From: Vesta saturnalis
Lineage: Eukaryota > Arthropoda > Insecta > Coleoptera > Lampyridae
NCBI GenBank assembly: GCA_036346205.1
Contig: JARFJB010001166.1
Coordinates: forward strand, 13,452,501 to 13,516,500
Direction of reading: 5' to 3'
Length of the DNA stretch: 64,000 nucleotides
Part shown: one piece after another, positions 59,775 to 64,000 of the stretch
Layout of the letters: each line of letters begins with the position of its first letter
Position numbering within the stretch: position 1 is the first letter of the stretch
The notes under the pieces: generated by a model
Told to the model about the DNA's origin: nothing
Database searches by the model: none
Seen by the model: the letters and a program-made list of their open reading frames with translations, nothing else
Program-made: the position numbers and the translations under genes

Positions 59775-62359
59775 CTAATATTTATCTGAAAAAGCAAACT
59801 GTACATTTCGTTTCTTCTTGCTGAACAAATTAATCACTTTGTCCTGAAAACCAGTATTTTTCCTGTGAACACTAAGAAGGCACAAGCTTGACGGACGGTC
59901 CTCGCTAGTAGTACTTCTTAGCCACGTCTTCACTCTACGCAGTGTGCTGAAGGAGCGCTCTACCGTGCAAGTTGTCGGGGGTATGGTTTGGTAGAATACT
60001 AGCACTCTCCTTACCGCTGGGTAAAACATAGTTTCTGCAAGTATATCATGAACCCCTGTTTTTTCCAAACACTCTTTATTTGTCCAGACATCATACCATA
60101 ATCTGGCTTCTGCTTCTAAGTTCTCTATGTGATAAAACGTTTGCAAACTTTTTATGACTCCCATGAAATCTTCCCTTTTCTCTTTTTTCATTAAATATGG
60201 GTGAAGAATTCCACCTCGGAAAGGTATCTCTTTGTCCTTTTCAAATCTTGCGATAAGTGACGTGATTATAGAATCCATGTACGAATTGTAAATTGCCACT
60301 CTAAAATACTCTTCGGGCGATGAGCACTGAACATTGCATCTGTGCATCTGCTTTCCAGCCAATCTAGGTATTTTTATATCTATATCAAGTATTTCGCAAT
60401 CTTTTTTAATGCCCTCAAAAATGTTGGTAAATTCGTCATTGCTCTCTCTCTGCTTCTGAAAATTGGCCAGTAGGTCAGTGTTGACATATCTGTAGACTGA
60501 ATGAAGGTCCATATCAGTATACTGGAGTTTATTGACGATTGGTTCTAAGTAGGATGAGTATCTTGAGATAAGGTGCAGACAAATGATAAATGTAACTGAT
60601 GATGTTGCATTATCTAATTGGCTGGCACGTGATCTAGTGTCTTGATTGTTCTCACGGTTATTTGCAAGATGATTGAGACTGTCCTTTATTGCCATGAAGT
60701 TTTCTTTGAATATTCTAATTGATGTGTATTTGTGTGACCACCTTGTTTCACAAAACATTGGAATGTTAGGTATTGTTTTCCTACGTACTATACTTTCTCT
60801 AAAGAACCTAATGACATCTTTTATTGTTCCAACAGTGTTGCGAATTTCCTGTACACTGTTAAGGTCATTGACAACTAAGTTTAGTCTGTGTGATGCACAG
60901 TGGAAATAAACAGCTGAAGGGTACTTTTCTCTTATTCTAGCCTGCACTCCAGTTTCATGGCCTGCCATTGTCGAACAGCCATCAAAGCCCAAGCCAATCA
61001 ACTTATTCATATCAAGACCTATATTTTCAACAAACTTTAAAATAGATGAAGAGATTCCCTTAGCATCCAATGTCGATAGTTCTGTAAACCCTAAAAATTC
61101 TTCTTTCACAGTAAAGTTCGATTTCTCGTCTACAAATCGTACTCCCACTGAGAGTTGTTCTTTCCCACTAATATCAGCAGTTTCATCAGCTAGTAATGAA
61201 AACGCTGATGAATTGTTTACCTCATCAACAATCTCTTGTTGTATCACAGAACCACACATATTTATTAAGTCGTTTTGAACTCTGTGTGAAGTATATTTTG
61301 CTTTTCCACTGTGGTTCTGTAAATGATCCTCTAACACTGTGTCGCCTGCACTTACTCTAAACAATAGTAAATCTTGAAAATTTCCTTCACTTGAATTCTT
61401 TCCTCTTATTGATATATCATGGGTGCCACAAAATATCAAAGTTGCAAGTATTGATTTTAGTTTTTTTCTATTTTTATTTACCAGCTCTATGATCCCACTG
61501 TCTAACTGTTCGATCACGTTTTTCTTTTTCATTTCTATTGAGTTACAAAAGCTGTTGGCCTTACTTGTAGATTCGATATGCCAACTGCTCTTTTGATGGC
61601 ATCGGGCATCTTCATGAAAATGCTTATAATCTTGGTGAGCCTTTATAACAAAAGCGCCAAATATTCCTCTTTTTTAAAACCGGTTTGAAAAGAGTACAAA
61701 ACTTACAAAGCCCTCCTTTCAACTTGGGCGAGTATACTAGCCATGAGTACTTTTCAAACCAAGTTTTTTGGAAATGTCTTTTCGTATGTTTGTTCACATC
61801 TATGTCCTTTTTTGAAGTCATGAGATGAATTTAGAGCACGTAGGTCCGTTAATAACTGATACTTGACTTCGTCAGACACAGAATTATTTGTGCAGTTACC
61901 TAAATCAAAGTTGTGATTAACTACCAATAGTTGTAGCTCCTCCGACTTGTTGACACCAGAAACTGAAGCTAGCGAATTGACATCATCCCATTCAATAGCA
62001 TTAGGACTAGTAATACAAATTGCCAATGCTGAAGACAGGCTCGGCATACATGCATCAGATTCTTTGGTGAAGTGAATTGAAGTTGAAGGCTGACAGTAAT
62101 CCAACTCAGAAGATTCAGTCTCAGTACTAATGGTGGAAGAACTTTTAAGTAATGAAACGTCTGATGACTGGTAATGGTGAAGATCCTTCTCAACAGATAA
62201 CTCGACGTTGGAATCTGATGTTGAGATTAAAGTAGAATTTATAGTGGGACGTACTTTTGTAGGAGTTGGACCTGGATCTTCTAATGCATTTTGTAAGTTC
62301 CTTTTTTTTGTAGCAGAAACACCTCTTTGTTTTTTTCCAAAGAAATTTCGAATATCCAT
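59775..62359 (-). CDS. hAT transposase (TTF zinc finger, DUF4371, hAT dimerisation), two apparent frameshifts
   Basis: Starts MDIRNFFGKKQRG, the usual opening of this hAT/ZMYM1-like group; a splice acceptor (TTTATTTCAG) lies just before it. A Ser-rich linker leads to a TTF-type zinc finger (KRHFQKTWFEKYSWLVYSP, GGLCKFCTLF). Then DUF4371: LLADETADISGKEQ, GLGFDGCSTMAGHETGVQA and YFHCASHRLNLVVND. The C-terminal dimerisation part is TTCTVERSFSTLRRVKTWLR. Two frame changes, at 61808-61813 and 61670-61675, each fall in a run of six T (A on the sense strand). Counting five in each restores one frame of about 860 aa. The last 585 codons are open as they stand. Confidence 0.88.
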
Positions 62360-63733
62360 CTCTGAAATAAATACAAAGTAATCAGTAACAACCTTCTCGC
62401 CTAAAAAAGGAAACCCACTTGTTCGGCACCGTAGTATACCGGCAATATCGCTATGCATTGTTTTCAATTAACAGCAACTCGCTACGTCCGTCTGTTTGGC
62501 CCGTTTCATGTCCCTCAGTTAACACTGACTGCTCTTTGGGAAATTCTTAATAGACGCCGGTACCAACATTTCTCAGTTGAATAGTAAGAATACTGAATAG
62601 TGATGACAGTTCATGATGTACATTATTATGAGTGGTCAAGACTCAGACAGTATTCGTCCGGCTACATTAATCAGGCAGTAATAATTGATTTTAGTTATTT
62701 TTAGAGCAAATGAAATTATGTGTAATAATATTACAAAATAGAAATAATACAGTCTACAGAATAGTGTAACGGTTATGTAAACGTTTATTAATTTGTAGGC
62801 CTAAATTTAAATTAAAAATTGGACCGGCACATGGAATTAAATATTTGTTTATCTCGAGGTCGTCATTTAGTTCATATAGGTAGTTTTCCGAATAAACAAA
62901 GCAGAAAAACACGATTCAATGAAAATGTGTTTTATTAGTAAACTGAAGCGTTGGTTGATTTTGAATAACTACACTACAGGTACAGTACTTAATGACATGA
63001 CATGCACTATCACTATAACACGTTCCTTCAAAATATTGAAGTTAATTTTTAGCTTAATTAAAGTAAATCATAGGCACTAGAAAAAACTAGATGTCCGTTC
63101 ACTATGTATTATTATTTTCAGTAGTACCGGTACTATTATGTAATTGTAATATAACATTATATTGTCTGAGACCGAGAGATGGTAGTCGCAATTTTTTTTC
63201 ACTTTGGTTTTCATTCAATTTGATTATAATTATTCACATCGATTATTGTTTCAAACAAAACACACGGTTTTATAGACCAATTTTAAATCAAGATTTAATT
63301 CAATCAGATATAAAAAATGTGTATGAGTATGCTTACCTGAAAACTGTAAATATTCTGAGCCGATGTGATGAAAGAGGAAAACCAAGGATTAAAACACTGA
63401 TAAAATGAACTAATTTCCGCCCGTACTTGATGTGGGAAACTACAAAGATATTTTAACGTAAAACTACATAATGATGCTAAACACCGTCACTCTCGTGTTG
63501 TGTGTAACCTCCGTCTGACTCTAACTGGTGAAAGTTTGTTGTGGTAGAGCTTGCGTTGTGTTGTCGCGTGGGTTTATGAGAGAGAGAGAGGGATGGATGA
63601 TTCATCAAGACCGTTGCACGCTCTCAGCTCTACCTGTCCTGCTCCAACACATCTGCTACAAAGTACAAGACACCATATAGGCTGCGATTAACGCTTAAAT
63701 TCATATAACAACATTAACATGTATGTAAAATGC

Positions 63734-63735
<2 letters not shown>

Positions 63736-63782
<47 letters not shown>
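63736..63782. repeat. (AT)n microsatellite inside the hAT element
   Basis: 47 bp of alternating AT, about 140 bp from the element's right end. Confidence 0.95.
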
Positions 63783-63787
<5 letters not shown>

Positions 63788-64000
63788 TGATGAAAATCGT
63801 CTTCGTGAAATCTATTTAAAAAAAATTCTTTGGAAGAAATGCCTGATTAATTACTCACTTTGCATGTACTATATGTATACCTTCTCCAAGAGCTAGGGGG
63901 CCCCTGCCCCTGTATGGCGCCCTTGAATGTACGATTTCACAATTGGACATAAACACTAATAATAAACACAGAATATATTTTACGTACATGTATATATCGG

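Larger units (their letters stand above)
59030..63925 (-). mobile_element. Complete hAT transposon with perfect 8-bp target duplication
   Basis: The left end CAAGGGCGCCCATATA and right end TATGGCGCCCTTG are inverted. The 8 bases AATGTACG flank both sides exactly (59022-59029 and 63926-63933), the target-duplication length of hAT elements. 4896 bp. The transposase is on the minus strand; a (AT)n tract lies at 63736-63782. The perfect duplication suggests a recent insertion. Confidence 0.95.

Noticed and set aside
61808..61813. Programmed -1 frameshift at A AAA AAG in the hAT gene
   Set aside because: The downstream frame is +1, not -1, relative to the upstream frame, and a second identical problem occurs 138 bp on. 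Homopolymer miscount fits better.
63091..63408. 105-codon plus-strand frame inside the hAT element
   Set aside because: Low-complexity hydrophobic start, no family features, opposite to the transposase and in non-coding 5' sequence.
1..64000. CRISPR arrays, operons, phage or plasmid genes
   Set aside because: Spliced genes, microsatellites and eukaryotic transposons throughout. No regularly spaced short repeats or bacterial gene structure.

Overview
This is nuclear DNA from an animal, almost certainly an insect. It is AT-rich, has short GT-AG introns of about 46-62 bp, and is crowded with Tc1/mariner, pogo, piggyBac, hAT, Penelope-like and non-LTR debris. The order is not resolvable from the sequence. 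There are four real host genes, and three of them encode mitochondrial proteins.

Layout. 371-1935 (+): pyrimidine-nucleotide mitochondrial carrier of the SLC25A33/36 type, 4 exons, 346 aa. 2816-8680: transposon field with two direct copies of a ~1.05 kb repeat, two DUF4817-type Tc1/mariner elements, a pogo relic, (TA)n tracts and a tRNA-Gly-like SINE head. 8928-10404 (+): GDP-forming succinyl-CoA ligase beta subunit (SUCLG2), 6 exons, 410 aa. 11.1-18.1 kb: piggyBac fragment, 1.58 kb foldback element, Penelope RT fragment fused to a pogo relic, mariner relic and a MITE. 18481-45795 (-): mitochondrial RNA polymerase POLRMT, 14 exons, 1245 codons once a single-base deletion in exon 9 is allowed for. 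Its introns 3 (12.8 kb) and 7 (10.2 kb) are swollen by a giant palindrome, a non-LTR fragment, a Tc1 element and MITEs. 46.4-54.0 kb: two IS630/Tc1-like relics with a long-TIR DUF4817 element between them. 55489-56889 (+): a divergent alpha-tubulin, 450 aa, ending in EEF. 57.4-58.3 kb: non-LTR endonuclease fragment. 59030-63925: a complete hAT element with a perfect 8-bp target duplication.

How it fits together. The carrier brings pyrimidine nucleotides into mitochondria, SUCLG2 makes GTP in the matrix, and POLRMT consumes NTPs to transcribe (and prime replication of) mtDNA. Their adjacency is notable, but a functional cluster is inference only. No CRISPR, operon or clearly new host system is visible. 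The most informative signals are the POLRMT frameshift, the homopolymer pattern of the frameshifts, the family of DUF4817 foldback elements, and the large inverted repeats lying in introns.
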